Source: Pseudoalteromonas sp. MSK9-3
GTDB lineage: Bacteria > Pseudomonadota > Gammaproteobacteria > Enterobacterales > Alteromonadaceae
DNA: 64,000 nt
Reading direction: 5' to 3'
NCBI RefSeq assembly: GCF_003590335.1
Contig: NZ_MIET01000042.1
Coordinates: 1-64,000 of the forward strand
Position numbers and translations under genes: made by a program. The notes beneath the pieces were generated by a model. It had not been told where the DNA came from, did no database searches, and saw only the letters and a list, made by a program, of their open reading frames with translations. The stretch's first letter is position 1; the number at the start of each line of letters is the position of its first letter. This document shows positions 25,141-34,275 of the stretch, one piece after another.

Positions 25141-25701
25141 ATGAAGCTGAGATTGCTATTCGTTGTTTTGATTCTAAGCCCATTGGTTTTTTGGTTCGGA
25201 TACAAACCTATCCGTATATTGGCGCCTGAGCTTAATGGCGTGGATTGTGTTAGTGCTACTATCTGTATTGAGGCGTCCTCAAAACTTGATACTGCATCAG
25301 AACTTTATGCATCAGCACATGCATTCACTGAAAAACAGGTGACCTCGTTTGAGAACAACCCTAGAGTCATTTTTTGTTCCACCCCTTCGTGTTTTAATTC
25401 ATTTGGCTTTAATCAAATGAGAGCCGCAACGTTGAGCACGTTTGGGATTATTATTGGTCCTAGCGCTTGGGATTCTAGTTTTCTTTCTCACGAATTTATT
25501 CATCACTTACAGCATGAAAAACTGGGCAACTTAGAGGTATGGTTTGATACTCCTCAATGGTTTATGGAAGGGATGGCTTATTCTCTCAGTGACGAACGTG
25601 AAGTTTTAGGTGAGCCATGGGAAAGTTATCGTGAGAAGTTTACGCACTGGAGCGAGGGCTCTAATGCTCGTAATTTCTGGCAAAGTGCGCGTTCGTTATA
25701 G
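25141..25701 (+). CDS. Membrane-anchored putative zinc metalloprotease
   Basis: 186 residues from ATG 25141 (AGGTG upstream). An N-terminal hydrophobic segment (about 3-20) acts as signal or anchor. The zinc motif HEFIH lies at His117-Glu118-His121 within LSHEFIHHLQHEK, and Glu143 in FMEGMAY is at the spacing of the third ligand in gluzincins. Four Cys in the first 85 residues (Cys36, Cys42, Cys79, Cys84) suggest disulfides and an extracytoplasmic location. Too short for known large gluzincins. Preceded by a cassette-type boundary. Confidence 0.7.
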   Translation: MKLRLLFVVLILSPLVFWFGYKPIRILAPELNGVDCVSATICIEASSKLDTASELYASAHAFTEKQVTSFENNPRVIFCSTPSCFNSFGFNQMRAATLSTFGIIIGPSAWDSSFLSHEFIHHLQHEKLGNLEVWFDTPQWFMEGMAYSLSDEREVLGEPWESYREKFTHWSEGSNARNFWQSARSL

Positions 25702-26082
25702 GCTTATATAGCAAAACAACTAACTACATACGTAACATTTAGCTGGTACTAGAGTCTCGCTACTACACGTACCGGTTGGTAGCGTAGGCATTCCCTTTAT
25801 TACTTTCAGAGCATGAGGTGCAAACCCCAATATAAACACCTACTTGTCGAAACCAATGAGGTCGCGCTTAATGAGTGTTTTGACTATACCCCATCAATCG
25901 CATATTAGGTTTTCTATGGGTGTACGGCCAAAGCCAGTTGGTCGCATTTTTTGTACTTATTTAATACTTTAAAATATATTTAAGTTTAAATGCTTTTTCA
26001 TTGTTATGAAGAAATAAACTTGAATATTTTAAATGTATATTTTAGTCTTACGACGACGCTTAATAGATAAAAAGGAGAAATA
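25702..26082. other. Intergenic, no gene identified
   Basis: About 380 bases. Imperfect complementarities around 25740-25790 (GGTACTAGAGTC / CGTACCGGTTGG) could be a decayed recombination site. The right part is AT-rich and probably holds the promoter of the 26083 gene. Confidence 0.35.
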
Positions 26083-26421
26083 ATGAAAAAATTAATTGGG
26101 TTAATTACGTTACTGGGATTTACTTCCTTTGTAAATGCGAGTGATACTTTTGTTGTTACCACGAAAATCTATAATGGTGAAAATTTAGTGAGTTCACCGA
26201 CATTGACTGTGAGCCCTAAAGAGGAAGCATTAATTTCAGTTGATGATTTATATAGCTTTGCACTTAAGGTAACTCCTGAGGGAGAGTCAACAGTGAACCT
26301 CAGTACTAAGCTGAAAATCGATGGGGAAAGCATATCTCCATCTATAGTTGTGGAATTAGACAAAGAAGCAAAAGTCAGTGTTGGTAATACAGCACTTTCA
26401 GTGATGGTCAAAAAATTATAA
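26083..26421 (+). CDS. Small secreted beta-rich protein
   Basis: 112 residues with a strong RBS (AAAGGAG) and a signal peptide (MKKLIGLITLLGFTSFVNA, cleavage at 19-20). The mature 93 residues alternate hydrophobic and polar residues (TFVVTTKIYNGENLVSSPTL and similar) with no Cys, indicating a small beta-sandwich in the periplasm or outside. I do not recognise the family. Confidence 0.7.
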   Translation: MKKLIGLITLLGFTSFVNASDTFVVTTKIYNGENLVSSPTLTVSPKEEALISVDDLYSFALKVTPEGESTVNLSTKLKIDGESISPSIVVELDKEAKVSVGNTALSVMVKKL

Positions 26422-26673
26422 TATGCATAATTTTCCTTTTTTATTTATGAAGTTTTAAAAAAATAAGTAGCCACTTTTCTAGTGAAAAGATACTTAGTAA
26501 ATCTCTTATCCCCTTATAAATATAGCTTCGAGACGCTTGGTTTTTTAAATTTCTTATAATGGGATTTGTGTTTGTAATGTTAGTGTTAGGCTTGTTATTA
26601 GTAATGTTACCTATAAATTATTTTTAATTACCCTTTGTTTTTTTACTGAAATTAGTTTTGGGAAGCTCTTATA

Positions 26674-27402
26674 ATGAAAGGATTTGTAATAGATGAAGCG
26701 CCTAAATTTGGGATTGAAATAAACCCAAACTGCCAGGTTGAATTAATAAAGTTTGGGAAAGAAAATAACCTATTGTTAATTATTGATGATTTACTCTGTG
26801 ATCCGGAGTTATTTGTTTCCTATTATGCTGCTGATAAAGAGTTCTCTACAGCAGAGAAATCAGGTAATTTTTACCCAGGCATTCGAACTCCAGCACCTAA
26901 TTTTTATATAGACAGTGTCTTTAAACTACTTAGCCCAATGATCAGTCGTTACTTTAATTTACCCGGAGCTTATCCTAACTGGATTAGTAGTGACTTTTCA
27001 TTATTGACCTTACCACCTGAGCGCTTAAATACTAAGCAAAGTATTCCTCATTTTGATGTGTTGGGCCCACGACAACTCGCTGTCTTGCATTACCTTTGCG
27101 ATGAAAAGCAAGGTGGCACTAGTTTCTATCGACATAAGCAGACGGATTTTGAAGTTATAAATAAAGAACGTTTTGAGCAATATCGAAATCAAATTAGAGC
27201 TGAATTGACTGAGTATAAACCAACTGGGTATGTGAGCAGTAGTACAAATTACTTTGAAAAAATATTTACGGTTCCGGCAAAATATAATCGTTTAGTGGTT
27301 TATCAATCTCAGGTACTCCACTCAGTCCAATTTGACTCGCCATCATTACTTAATGATGTAATTAACGGTCGCTTGACGGTCAATACATTCATTAATTATT
27401 AG
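26674..27402 (+). CDS. DUF6445-like / 2OG-Fe(II) oxygenase-like protein
   Basis: 242 residues. The core has IPHFDVLGPRQLAVLHYLC, GGTSFYRHKQ and later RLVVYQSQVLHSVQF, which gives HxD...His ligands and matches the DUF6445 pattern, a group related to prolyl-4-hydroxylase-type oxygenases. Family members often occur in marine Alteromonadales beside tryptophan halogenases or TonB receptors, but neither is adjacent here. RBS GGAAG precedes the ATG. It is directly followed by a truncated IS copy. Confidence 0.72.
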   Translation: MKGFVIDEAPKFGIEINPNCQVELIKFGKENNLLLIIDDLLCDPELFVSYYAADKEFSTAEKSGNFYPGIRTPAPNFYIDSVFKLLSPMISRYFNLPGAYPNWISSDFSLLTLPPERLNTKQSIPHFDVLGPRQLAVLHYLCDEKQGGTSFYRHKQTDFEVINKERFEQYRNQIRAELTEYKPTGYVSSSTNYFEKIFTVPAKYNRLVVYQSQVLHSVQFDSPSLLNDVINGRLTVNTFINY

Positions 27403-27409
27403 GTGATAC

Positions 27410-27570
27410 GGCGTTGTTTCCTAAATAATTGAACTTCTTTGGTTTGGTGCGATCAGCTCATTAAATGCCTTAACCCATGATGCGAAATGAAGCAGAAAAT
27501 TAAAAATTGGTCACAGTACAATTGTGCTTTGGTTCAACGCGGCAGCATCAATATTTGGCTAAGTGATAGT
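27410..27570 (+). mobile_element. 5' remnant of the IS5-family element
   Basis: The first about 160 bases match the intact IS at 29363 (left terminal repeat GGCGTTGTTTCCTAAATAAT, then the transposase start, here with a changed fourth codon region). The match stops at AAGTGATAGT and is replaced by a MITE-like element. This copy is diverged and dead. Confidence 0.88.
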
Positions 27571-27580
27571 AAAGACTTTA

Positions 27581-27662
27581 GCTGATATCCACCCAAAACA
27601 GATTGTTTATGTTGGGCTTTTCGTCTTAAAGTTAACAAAATTTTTGGGTGGGTGTCAGTTTT
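27581..27662. repeat. MITE-like element, copy 2
   Basis: Ends GCTGATATCCACCCAAAA and TTTTTGGGTGGGTGTCAG are inverted repeats, and the interior matches copy 1 at 17215. It abuts the truncated IS, so an insertion or deletion joined them. Confidence 0.65.
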
Positions 27663-27823
27663 AGTAGTTTATTTGATGACTTTTTATTAGCGTTATATGG
27701 TGTTCACCCGTTTTAACAGACTCTTTCAGATTGTTCATACAAAAAATTATAACCCTATTGACTACGTTTGTAATCGGTCGTAATCTGAGCTTTCTAATAA
27801 ATACGGTTTAAGAGGGCTTTTTC

Positions 27824-29191
27824 ATGGTGAGATTTATTGCATTAAGTGTTGTTATAGGGATTTGTACTTTTAGCGTGTTAGCGCAGACGCTTAAGTTTGA
27901 CGCCGTTTTACAGTGCCATAACTCACTGAGTGAACCTGGGATGGTGGTGAGATTAGAACAATGTGACAAACTGATTTATAGTGGTGCAATTGGTATTGCA
28001 GATTTAAAAACGATGAGGCAGCTTCAAGTTGATGATGTTTTTCAGATCGGTTCAATTACTAAAACATTTACAGCGGCTGCAATATTCAAGCTATTGGAAA
28101 GTAATAAACTGTCGTTAAAAGACCCTGTAGGCAAGTTTATTCCTAATATTAATCCTCATTATAAACATCTAACATTAGAGCATATTTTAAGTCACACGTC
28201 GGGCTTACCGGATTACCTGGATGATCCCACTGTACACAAAGTCTGGGGTGAGTATGCATCGATTGAAAATGTTATTAACAGAATAACGAGGAAACCTGTT
28301 CAGTCTAAACCCACAGAGGAATATTCTTACTCAAATCTAGGCTATATTCTGTTAGGAAAAGTGATAGAAGTGGCATCAGGGCTACCTTACTCAGCCTACT
28401 TGGAGGAAGTATTTTTTAAGCCATTACAGATGAAAAATACATTTGTTATGACCAAAGGTTTGAGCGTAGGAAATGTTCAGGGTTATACAGAGCGCGATCC
28501 TGCTGAAAAACAGTATATTAAAGCGGAACAATTAATATCGCGCTCATGGAAAGTTGATCGCAGCTGGATCTACTCTTCAGGGGCTATTGCTTCAACGCTT
28601 GCTGATATGAGCCGGTGGAATAAAGCTTTATCGTCAGGAGAGGTAATTACACTTCAAAACTTTACTCTAATGGCGACTAAAACGCGCTTAAATAGTGGTA
28701 AATACATCAAATATGGGCTGGGATTAAATATACAGCCATTAGCTACAATAGATAGCTTAAGCCATGAAGGAATGGTCCCTGGATTCTTTTCATGGAATGT
28801 TCATTTTCCTGAGCATAATTTATTTGCTACTGCATTTAGTAATGCTGATACAAAACATCCTGGCCCGATGTTACTCGATATGATTGCACTGCAGCTAAAG
28901 TTATCACCTGAACCATTAATTGATTCACAAAAGGTTAAGCAATTAGCTCAAAAATTGGTTGGTCGTTATCAGTCTTCAAGTTCCAAAGTTTTAACTATTT
29001 CTCTTGAGGGTAATACATTGTACGCCCAGTATGGAGATGACACTAAACGTAAGATTATTCCCCGAGAAGATAGCTCTTTTTCTAATGAATGCACTGAAAA
29101 TTATTTTCAACTACGAGAAAACGCTGGAAAGCGTGAAATAGTACCTATTTACTTGTATCAGGGTGAGCAAGAAGCCTTGATTAAGTTATAA
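27824..29191 (+). CDS. Secreted serine hydrolase of the class C beta-lactamase fold
   Basis: 455 residues with a signal peptide (cleavage near 20, VLA-QT). The SxxK motif is S77-I-T-K80 in QIGSITKTF, the YxN motif Y169-S-N171, and the third box is a HEG in LSHEGMVPGF. These are the marks of penicillin-binding-protein-like serine hydrolases and EstB-type esterases. A C-terminal domain (about 370-455, KLVGRYQSSSSKVLTISLEG) is the small lipocalin-like domain seen in such proteins. The substrate (peptide, ester or lactam) cannot be told; the HEG rather than KTG makes true beta-lactamase activity unlikely. Confidence 0.88.
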   Translation: MVRFIALSVVIGICTFSVLAQTLKFDAVLQCHNSLSEPGMVVRLEQCDKLIYSGAIGIADLKTMRQLQVDDVFQIGSITKTFTAAAIFKLLESNKLSLKDPVGKFIPNINPHYKHLTLEHILSHTSGLPDYLDDPTVHKVWGEYASIENVINRITRKPVQSKPTEEYSYSNLGYILLGKVIEVASGLPYSAYLEEVFFKPLQMKNTFVMTKGLSVGNVQGYTERDPAEKQYIKAEQLISRSWKVDRSWIYSSGAIASTLADMSRWNKALSSGEVITLQNFTLMATKTRLNSGKYIKYGLGLNIQPLATIDSLSHEGMVPGFFSWNVHFPEHNLFATAFSNADTKHPGPMLLDMIALQLKLSPEPLIDSQKVKQLAQKLVGRYQSSSSKVLTISLEGNTLYAQYGDDTKRKIIPREDSSFSNECTENYFQLRENAGKREIVPIYLYQGEQEALIKL

Positions 29192-29362
29192 TTATGAAGC
29201 AGATGGATTAACCTTGCTGATAAATTTACTATTTTAAATATGGTTATTGTATGACAAGTGTTGATGTGTAAAGCCGCCTAATGCGATAAGCCCCTGAGAT
29301 AAAAGTAACGCTGCTTCACTCACAGTGCAGGCATTATCCTTATACCTTTTATGCTCTCAAAC

Positions 29363-30392
29363 GGCGTTGTTTCCTAAATAGTTGAACTTCTTTGGTTTGG
29401 TGCGATCAGATCATTAAATGCCTTAACCCATGATGCGAAATGAAGAAGAAAATTAGGAATTGGTCACAGTACAACCGTGCTTTGGTTCAACGCGGTAACA
29501 TCAATATTTGGCTAAGTGATAGTGCCATCTCAAAGTGGCAGAATACCGAAAAACACGGTGGCCGTGGTCGTTCAAATTACTATTCTGATTTAGCAATTGA
29601 AACGTGTTTAACCTTAAGAGCTGTATTCCATTTGCCACTTAGGGCCTTAGAGGGGTTTGTAAGTTCCTTGCTCACTATGATGGATACCTCATTGCAATCA
29701 CCGGGTTATAGCTGTTTATGCAAACGCAGTAAAACACTTGATGTGCAATATAGAAATAGCGCAAGCAAAGGCTTCATAGATATCGTAGTCGATAGCACAG
29801 GCCTTAAAGTGTATGGAAATGGTGAATGGCATACGAGAAAACATCGAGCGTCTAAGCGCCGAACTTGGCGAAAACTGCACTTGGCCGTAGATGCGACAAG
29901 TCACGATATTGTGGGTGCTGAGCTGTCGATGGTCAATGTGTCAGATGGTGAAGCCCTTGCCGATTTAATCAGGCCACTGCGTAGGAATATAGACAGAGTC
30001 ACAGGTGATGGAGCATATGACACACGCAGTTGCTATGAGGAGGTCGCAGCAAAAGGTGCGATTATGCGGGTACCGCCAAGAGACAATGCCCAATACTGGG
30101 AAGAAGGACACCCCAGAAACAATGCTGTATTTATGATGCACCAAATAGGGTTATCGCAGTGGAAAGAGAGTTCAGGGTACCATCTTCGTTCACTTGCTGA
30201 GACAGCGATGTATCGTTTTAAACAATTAATGGGTGATAAGCTAAAAAGTCGTCAATTCAATAGTCAGCATACTGAAACGATGATTAAAGTGAAGGCAATA
30301 AATAAAATGACTGGGCTAGGTATGCCCAAATATCAGCAACAGAGTTAAAACTGAGAAGTTGATTAGGAGTTAGCTATTTGATCAACAAGGCC
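29363..30392 (+). mobile_element. Intact IS5-family (IS903-like) insertion sequence, 1030 bp
   Basis: Terminal repeats GGCGTTGTTTCCTAAATAG (left) and, in reverse complement, GGCCTTGTTGATCAAATAG (right) are imperfect inverted repeats. The 9 bases CTCTCAAAC occur immediately outside both ends (29354-29362 and 30393-30401), a target-site duplication of the size made by IS903-type elements. One uninterrupted transposase fills the element. Related fragments occur at 1-189, 15155, 15911 and 27410. Confidence 0.95.
29440..30348 (+). CDS. IS5-family transposase (IS903 group)
   Basis: 302 residues, full length. The DDE residues are Asp in IVVDSTGLKVYG, Asp in VTGDGAYDTR and Glu in RSLAETAMYRFK, each in the context typical of IS903-group transposases; the region SNYYSDLAIETCLTLRAVF, PLRALEGFVSSLL also fits. 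All catalytic motifs are intact, so the enzyme should be active. Confidence 0.95.
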   Translation: MKKKIRNWSQYNRALVQRGNINIWLSDSAISKWQNTEKHGGRGRSNYYSDLAIETCLTLRAVFHLPLRALEGFVSSLLTMMDTSLQSPGYSCLCKRSKTLDVQYRNSASKGFIDIVVDSTGLKVYGNGEWHTRKHRASKRRTWRKLHLAVDATSHDIVGAELSMVNVSDGEALADLIRPLRRNIDRVTGDGAYDTRSCYEEVAAKGAIMRVPPRDNAQYWEEGHPRNNAVFMMHQIGLSQWKESSGYHLRSLAETAMYRFKQLMGDKLKSRQFNSQHTETMIKVKAINKMTGLGMPKYQQQS

Positions 30393-30536
30393 CTCTCAAA
30401 CTCATAACAAAGGCCTTGCGCTTGTGTTTTTATAGGTACAAACTGTAACTGTTAGGACAAAAAGCATACGTAAGCGGTTTTTCATGTAGTCAGTATCGAC
30501 TTACGTTTTAATTACTTACATTTGCTGGAGAATGAA

Positions 30537-31160
30537 TTGAGTATAGAAGTTTGGGCTTCATTTATCGCGGCTGCAATGGTTTTATGTTTTTCACCTGGGC
30601 CGACTGTATTTTTAGTGATGGGGCAAGCATTAGCGCATGGCAAAAAGTCGGTAACTCCATTAGTTGCGGGTACATTGTCAGGTGATCTTGTTGCTATGAC
30701 CTGTTCATTTTTTGGCATGGGCGCGATTTTAGCAACTTCTGCTACATTGTTTAATCTCTTTAAATGGGCGGGAGCGCTCTATTTATTTTATCTTGGTATC
30801 AAAGCATTTCGCACTAAGGTAAGTACTAGCAACATAGAACATACCGCAATGGAAAAAGGTGCTGTTTATCGCCATGCTTTTTTGGTCACTGCATTGAACC
30901 CTAAAGGCGTAATATTCTTTCTGGCATTTTTTCCTCTATTTATAGATGTGAGCTTACCTGCTTTACCGCAAATGCTTATTATGGGTGTGAGCTTTTTATT
31001 CGTATCGACTTTAAGTGTAACGTCTTATGCCCTATTTTCTGGCGTACTCCGGAATAAAGTCAGCTCGGTTAGATTTCAAAACGGCTTTAATAAAGTCAGT
31101 GGAGGGCTGCTTGTGGGCGCTGGAGCCATCACCGCGACACTGCAGAGTAAAGGGGCTTAA
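30537..31160 (+). CDS. LysE/RhtB-family amino-acid exporter
   Basis: 207 residues starting with TTG at 30537, chosen because TGGAG lies 6 bases upstream; no ATG is available near. Six hydrophobic helices; the N-terminal SPGPTVFLVMGQALAHGKKS and the helix-3 region WAGALYLFYLGIKAFR, then ALNPKGVIFFLAFFPLFID are signature segments of the LysE family of inner-membrane exporters for amino acids, homoserine lactones and similar. Substrate unknown. Stand-alone gene. Confidence 0.9.
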   Translation: MSIEVWASFIAAAMVLCFSPGPTVFLVMGQALAHGKKSVTPLVAGTLSGDLVAMTCSFFGMGAILATSATLFNLFKWAGALYLFYLGIKAFRTKVSTSNIEHTAMEKGAVYRHAFLVTALNPKGVIFFLAFFPLFIDVSLPALPQMLIMGVSFLFVSTLSVTSYALFSGVLRNKVSSVRFQNGFNKVSGGLLVGAGAITATLQSKGA

Positions 31161-31371
31161 AGGCTTTACGTGATTGGGTAAATCTAAAATATCTTGCATT
31201 ATATGGATTATCTATGATTGGCTAGCGAACATAAGGGCATCAGCTCTAATGATAATGGTTTGTGGACAGTTGATATGGGAACTATTGGCGCTGAACAGGC
31301 AAGGCAAAGAGGGCGAACTATAAACGTGTCTTGCGTATGTAAACTCATATGGTTTGAATAGGACGTGATGA
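31161..31371. other. Intergenic, no gene
   Basis: About 210 bases with scraps of coding-like sequence but several stops in every frame. Nothing else recognised. Confidence 0.35.
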
Positions 31372-31776
31372 ATGGACCAAGCTGTTAAATGTCGATTTGA
31401 TCAGTACCCGAAAGAAGCAAAAATGCGTTTGGTTGCACTGCGTAACTTGATTTTAACGGTGGCCACATCTTTAGAGCTGGGCGAAGTTGAAGAGTCGCTG
31501 AAGTGGGGAGAGCCCAGTTATAGCGTAAAAACAGGCAGCCCAATTCGTCTAGATTGGAAGTTGAAGTCTCCTGAGTATTACTATCTGTTTTTCAATTGTA
31601 ACACTAAGCTGGTTGACACGTTTAGAGAGCTGTACGGTGACTCATTAGCGTTTCAAGGCACTAGGGCTATTCAACTTACTTTATCAAGCCCTCTTCCTGA
31701 GTTAGTGCTTACGCACTGTATAGAGCTTGCTCTAACTTACCAGCAGCGCAAGCATTTGCCATTATTAGGGGCTTGA
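31372..31776 (+). CDS. DUF1801-family protein
   Basis: 134 residues. The YdhG-like DUF1801 pattern is clear: RLVALRNLILTVA, EESLKWGEPSYSVKTGSPIR, YYLFFNCNTKLVDTFRELYG and a C-terminal helix. These small alpha/beta proteins are widespread; the function is unknown. Single gene, no partners. Confidence 0.82.
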   Translation: MDQAVKCRFDQYPKEAKMRLVALRNLILTVATSLELGEVEESLKWGEPSYSVKTGSPIRLDWKLKSPEYYYLFFNCNTKLVDTFRELYGDSLAFQGTRAIQLTLSSPLPELVLTHCIELALTYQQRKHLPLLGA

Positions 31777-32009
31777 CCCCCTGCTATGTCGTTGTATTGT
31801 GGGGTGTTATTATATCAATGAGCTTATAAGACTAAGGCAATTCTAGATTGTATTCTATAAATGAAATTGATGGTGTTTTATTGGGATAACAACTGCACAT
31901 TAAGTACAGTTGTTATGTTGGCTGGCGAGTAATACAAACTTTGAATTTGGGCTTCTCAACGTAAAGTTTTAAGCCCTTTGTAATCCGGCACTTTTATCTT
32001 TTATCCACC
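31777..32009. other. Convergent gap
   Basis: Between the DUF1801 gene and the oppositely oriented membrane-protein gene. ATAACAACTGCACATTAAG / ACAGTTGTTAT (about 31885-31915) forms an imperfect inverted repeat that could be a terminator-like hairpin. No gene. Confidence 0.4.
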
Positions 32010-32702
32010 CTACTCTGGAAACATCTCTTCAATTTTTAATCCAGAAAGTTTTTTTATCGAATTGAGTAGATAATAAAAAGCAATAAAAAACACGATCATG
32101 GTCGGTACTGCGATGATTGGGTAGCTTAATGCCGTCATGCGACCTAGTTCATTATTATAGGCTTCAGTGCCTGCTGGGCTCACCACAATTATTTTTGCGA
32201 GTACGTAATTCAATACAGACGATAAAAAGAAAGAACCCGCTAGAATATTTGAGGCAACGATTTGTACTTTTGGCAGTTTATTTAAGTTTCCTTTTGCTTC
32301 TAAGGCCTGCTCAATACGATCTATATCCATGGTATTGGGGTTAAATAGCAAGGTTTTCAGTAAGGGGTATTTCGTGTATTGGCTAACAATAATGGCGGTG
32401 CCTATTAAGCCTGGGATCAATGCTTCTTTGATTGCGATATATTTTACATCCAATTCTAACAAGCTGATCCCGCCTGTGAGTAATACCGATACGATCCCAA
32501 GTCCGGATAGAAAACTAAATTTCCCCGTCTTTTTCAACTCCCAACAGCCAAATAGAATTGGAAAGGCCAAAGCGACGATGACGCCCAATGTGGGGCCTAA
32601 ATCCGTTTCCCCTGAAAAGCGCGTCAAAATGACCACTGGAATAATAATATTAAACAGAAGCTGGCTAAAGACGCCAGTTGGTTTAGTTTGTTGTTGTGCC
32701 AC
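32010..32702 (-). CDS. VC0807-like integral membrane protein
   Basis: About 230 residues from a GTG at 32702; the longer open frame upstream (to 32768) is not membrane-protein-like and the start is uncertain. Six hydrophobic helices with LTRFSGETDLGPTLGVIVAL near the start, which resembles the VC0807 family of small membrane proteins seen in vibrios and relatives. Function unknown. It is transcribed in the same direction as arsR, which lies 178 bases upstream. Confidence 0.65.
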   Translation of the reverse strand: MAQQQTKPTGVFSQLLFNIIIPVVILTRFSGETDLGPTLGVIVALAFPILFGCWELKKTGKFSFLSGLGIVSVLLTGGISLLELDVKYIAIKEALIPGLIGTAIIVSQYTKYPLLKTLLFNPNTMDIDRIEQALEAKGNLNKLPKVQIVASNILAGSFFLSSVLNYVLAKIIVVSPAGTEAYNNELGRMTALSYPIIAVPTMIVFFIAFYYLLNSIKKLSGLKIEEMFPE

Positions 32703-32879
32703 TGCAATCTCTAAATAAGTAACGTATACATAGTGCTGAGTGTACGGTAGATGATATAGACAAGCCAAGTAGTTTAGATTGTTTGCTTTGAATATGTAGG
32801 CAAACAGCGTTGGGGTAAGGTTTGGCGGTAGTAAAGTATATCTCGTGTATTACTAAACAATCGATAATCCATAAAGCTA

Positions 32880-33188
32880 TTAGCAGTGCAATGCAGCTAA
32901 GCAAGATTTTAAGCTCTGTTGCTGTTCTACCGTCACTTTTTGAAGTACTTCTTTTGCCCAGTCGGGGAGCTCAGGGTTTAATTGGTAATAGATCCATTTG
33001 CCTTTACGGCTAGAGATCACCAAATTACATTTTCGTAATTCGGCCAGGTGACGTGAGATTTTAGGTTGGCTCAGATTTAAACAGCATTGTATATCACACA
33101 CACACAGTGACTCTTTTAAGCTGATCAACATCAATGCTTTTAGCCGAGTTTCATCTGCTAAACATTTAAAAAATATCAATGGTTCCAT
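32880..33188 (-). CDS. arsR: ArsR-family metalloregulator
   Basis: 102 residues. Winged-helix core LNLSQPKISRHLAELRKCNLV and the wing KGKWIYYQLNPEL. The metal site is SLCVCDI with Cys29 and Cys31, the ELCVCDL motif that binds arsenite or antimonite in ArsR, and two more Cys (35, 36) follow. Binding of As(III) would release DNA and derepress the divergent arsH. The two genes share a 128-base promoter region that contains a repeated palindrome. Confidence 0.92.
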   Translation of the reverse strand: MEPLIFFKCLADETRLKALMLISLKESLCVCDIQCCLNLSQPKISRHLAELRKCNLVISSRKGKWIYYQLNPELPDWAKEVLQKVTVEQQQSLKSCLAALHC

Positions 33189-33254
33189 TGGGTAAAGTGA
33201 TTGATTACGGATTCATGATGCACTTATACCGCTGACAGCTCACATCTGTCAAAT

Positions 33255-33276
33255 CATATATGACTTTACATATATG
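33255..33276. promoter_or_regulatory. Candidate ArsR operator between arsR and arsH
   Basis: CATATATG occurs at 33255-33262 and again at 33269-33276, 14 bases apart, forming a larger inverted repeat CATATATG-N6-CATATATG. It lies in the divergent promoter region, which fits binding of a dimeric winged-helix repressor. Confidence 0.55.
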
Positions 33277-33316
33277 GTAAATCGAATGTGAATTTTACAA
33301 AGTGAGAACCGCTGTT

Positions 33317-34051
33317 ATGAACAAAGATTTGTTGTTACAAGAGACCTTAAATATTAAAGAAGCTGAGTTTGCTGCATTAACTGGCAAAGAATTACGCTTA
33401 CCTGAAATTCATGAAAAGCCAAAAATACTTTTACTCTATGGTTCTTTAAGAGAAGGGTCGTATAGTCGAAAGGTCATTGAAGAAGCCGAGCTATTACTTA
33501 GAGAAATGGGGGCTGAAACATACATATTTAATCCAGAAGGATTGCCGCTACATAGCGCGACCGAGGGAGCCCAACACCCTAAGGTGCAAGAATTAAGAGA
33601 GTGGGTAACTTGGTCTGATGGTATGGTGTGGTGCTCCCCTGAGATCCATGGCAGCATGTCGAGTGTGATGAAAACACAGATTGATTGGATCCCTCTGTCT
33701 ATACACGCAATACGGCCTACGCAAGGCAAAACCTTGGCTATCATGCAGGTGTCAGGTGGATCCCAGTCTTTTAATGCGCTCAACCAATTACGAGTGTTAG
33801 GCCGTTGGATGCGTATGTTTACCATACCTAACCAATCTTCAGTGGCTAAAGTGTATCAAGAATTTGATGAGCAGGGACGTATGCGAGAGTCGTCTTACTA
33901 TGAGCGTATTGTTGATGTAATGGAAGAGCTGATGAAGTTTACATTGCTGACTCGTGACAATAAGCAGTATTTAACTGACCGATATTCTGAGCGAGTACAC
34001 AAAAGCAATAAGCTTGCAGAAGTATTAAAAAACGAAAACATTAGTGAGTGA
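33317..34051 (+). CDS. arsH: ArsH, NADPH-dependent FMN reductase / organoarsenical oxidase
   Basis: 244 residues from ATG 33317 (an upstream GTG at 33302 is possible). The flavodoxin-like fold is shown by ILLLYGSLREGSYSRKV, the phosphate loop of the NADPH/FMN site, and WCSPEIHGSMSSVMKTQIDW; the C-terminus RWMRMFTIPNQSSVAKVYQEFDEQGRM is diagnostic of ArsH. ArsH oxidises trivalent methyl- or aromatic arsenicals or detoxifies by FMN reduction. No arsB, acr3 or arsC is near, so only ArsR and ArsH are linked here. Confidence 0.95.
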   Translation: MNKDLLLQETLNIKEAEFAALTGKELRLPEIHEKPKILLLYGSLREGSYSRKVIEEAELLLREMGAETYIFNPEGLPLHSATEGAQHPKVQELREWVTWSDGMVWCSPEIHGSMSSVMKTQIDWIPLSIHAIRPTQGKTLAIMQVSGGSQSFNALNQLRVLGRWMRMFTIPNQSSVAKVYQEFDEQGRMRESSYYERIVDVMEELMKFTLLTRDNKQYLTDRYSERVHKSNKLAEVLKNENISE

Positions 34052-34275
34052 TGGGTAAGGTTAAGTATATTCATTAACAGGGTTTAGTTTACTATACGTT
34101 GGTGGGCTGTCATGAAATTGAAGTGCATGATTTTGTACTCATAACCTTCCACTTGTCACAAGGAATGTGATTTGAATTTACTCGCCAAAGTGAGTGCTAT
34201 AGAGGCGCTTAGTATACACTTATTAGCATGCTCATAGAGTGCCTAACATGCAGCTCCTGATTTAAACCTCAGAAT
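34052..34275. other. Gap after arsH
   Basis: No gene or clear terminator is seen in these about 220 bases. Confidence 0.35.

Noticed and set aside
27824..29191. An antibiotic-resistance beta-lactamase
   Set aside because: The SxxK and YxN motifs are present, but the third box is HEG and the protein has an extra C-terminal domain, which fits an esterase or peptidase of the same fold.
32880..34051. A complete arsenic resistance operon
   Set aside because: Only arsR and arsH are present. The neighbouring membrane protein at 32010-32702 does not resemble ArsB or Acr3.
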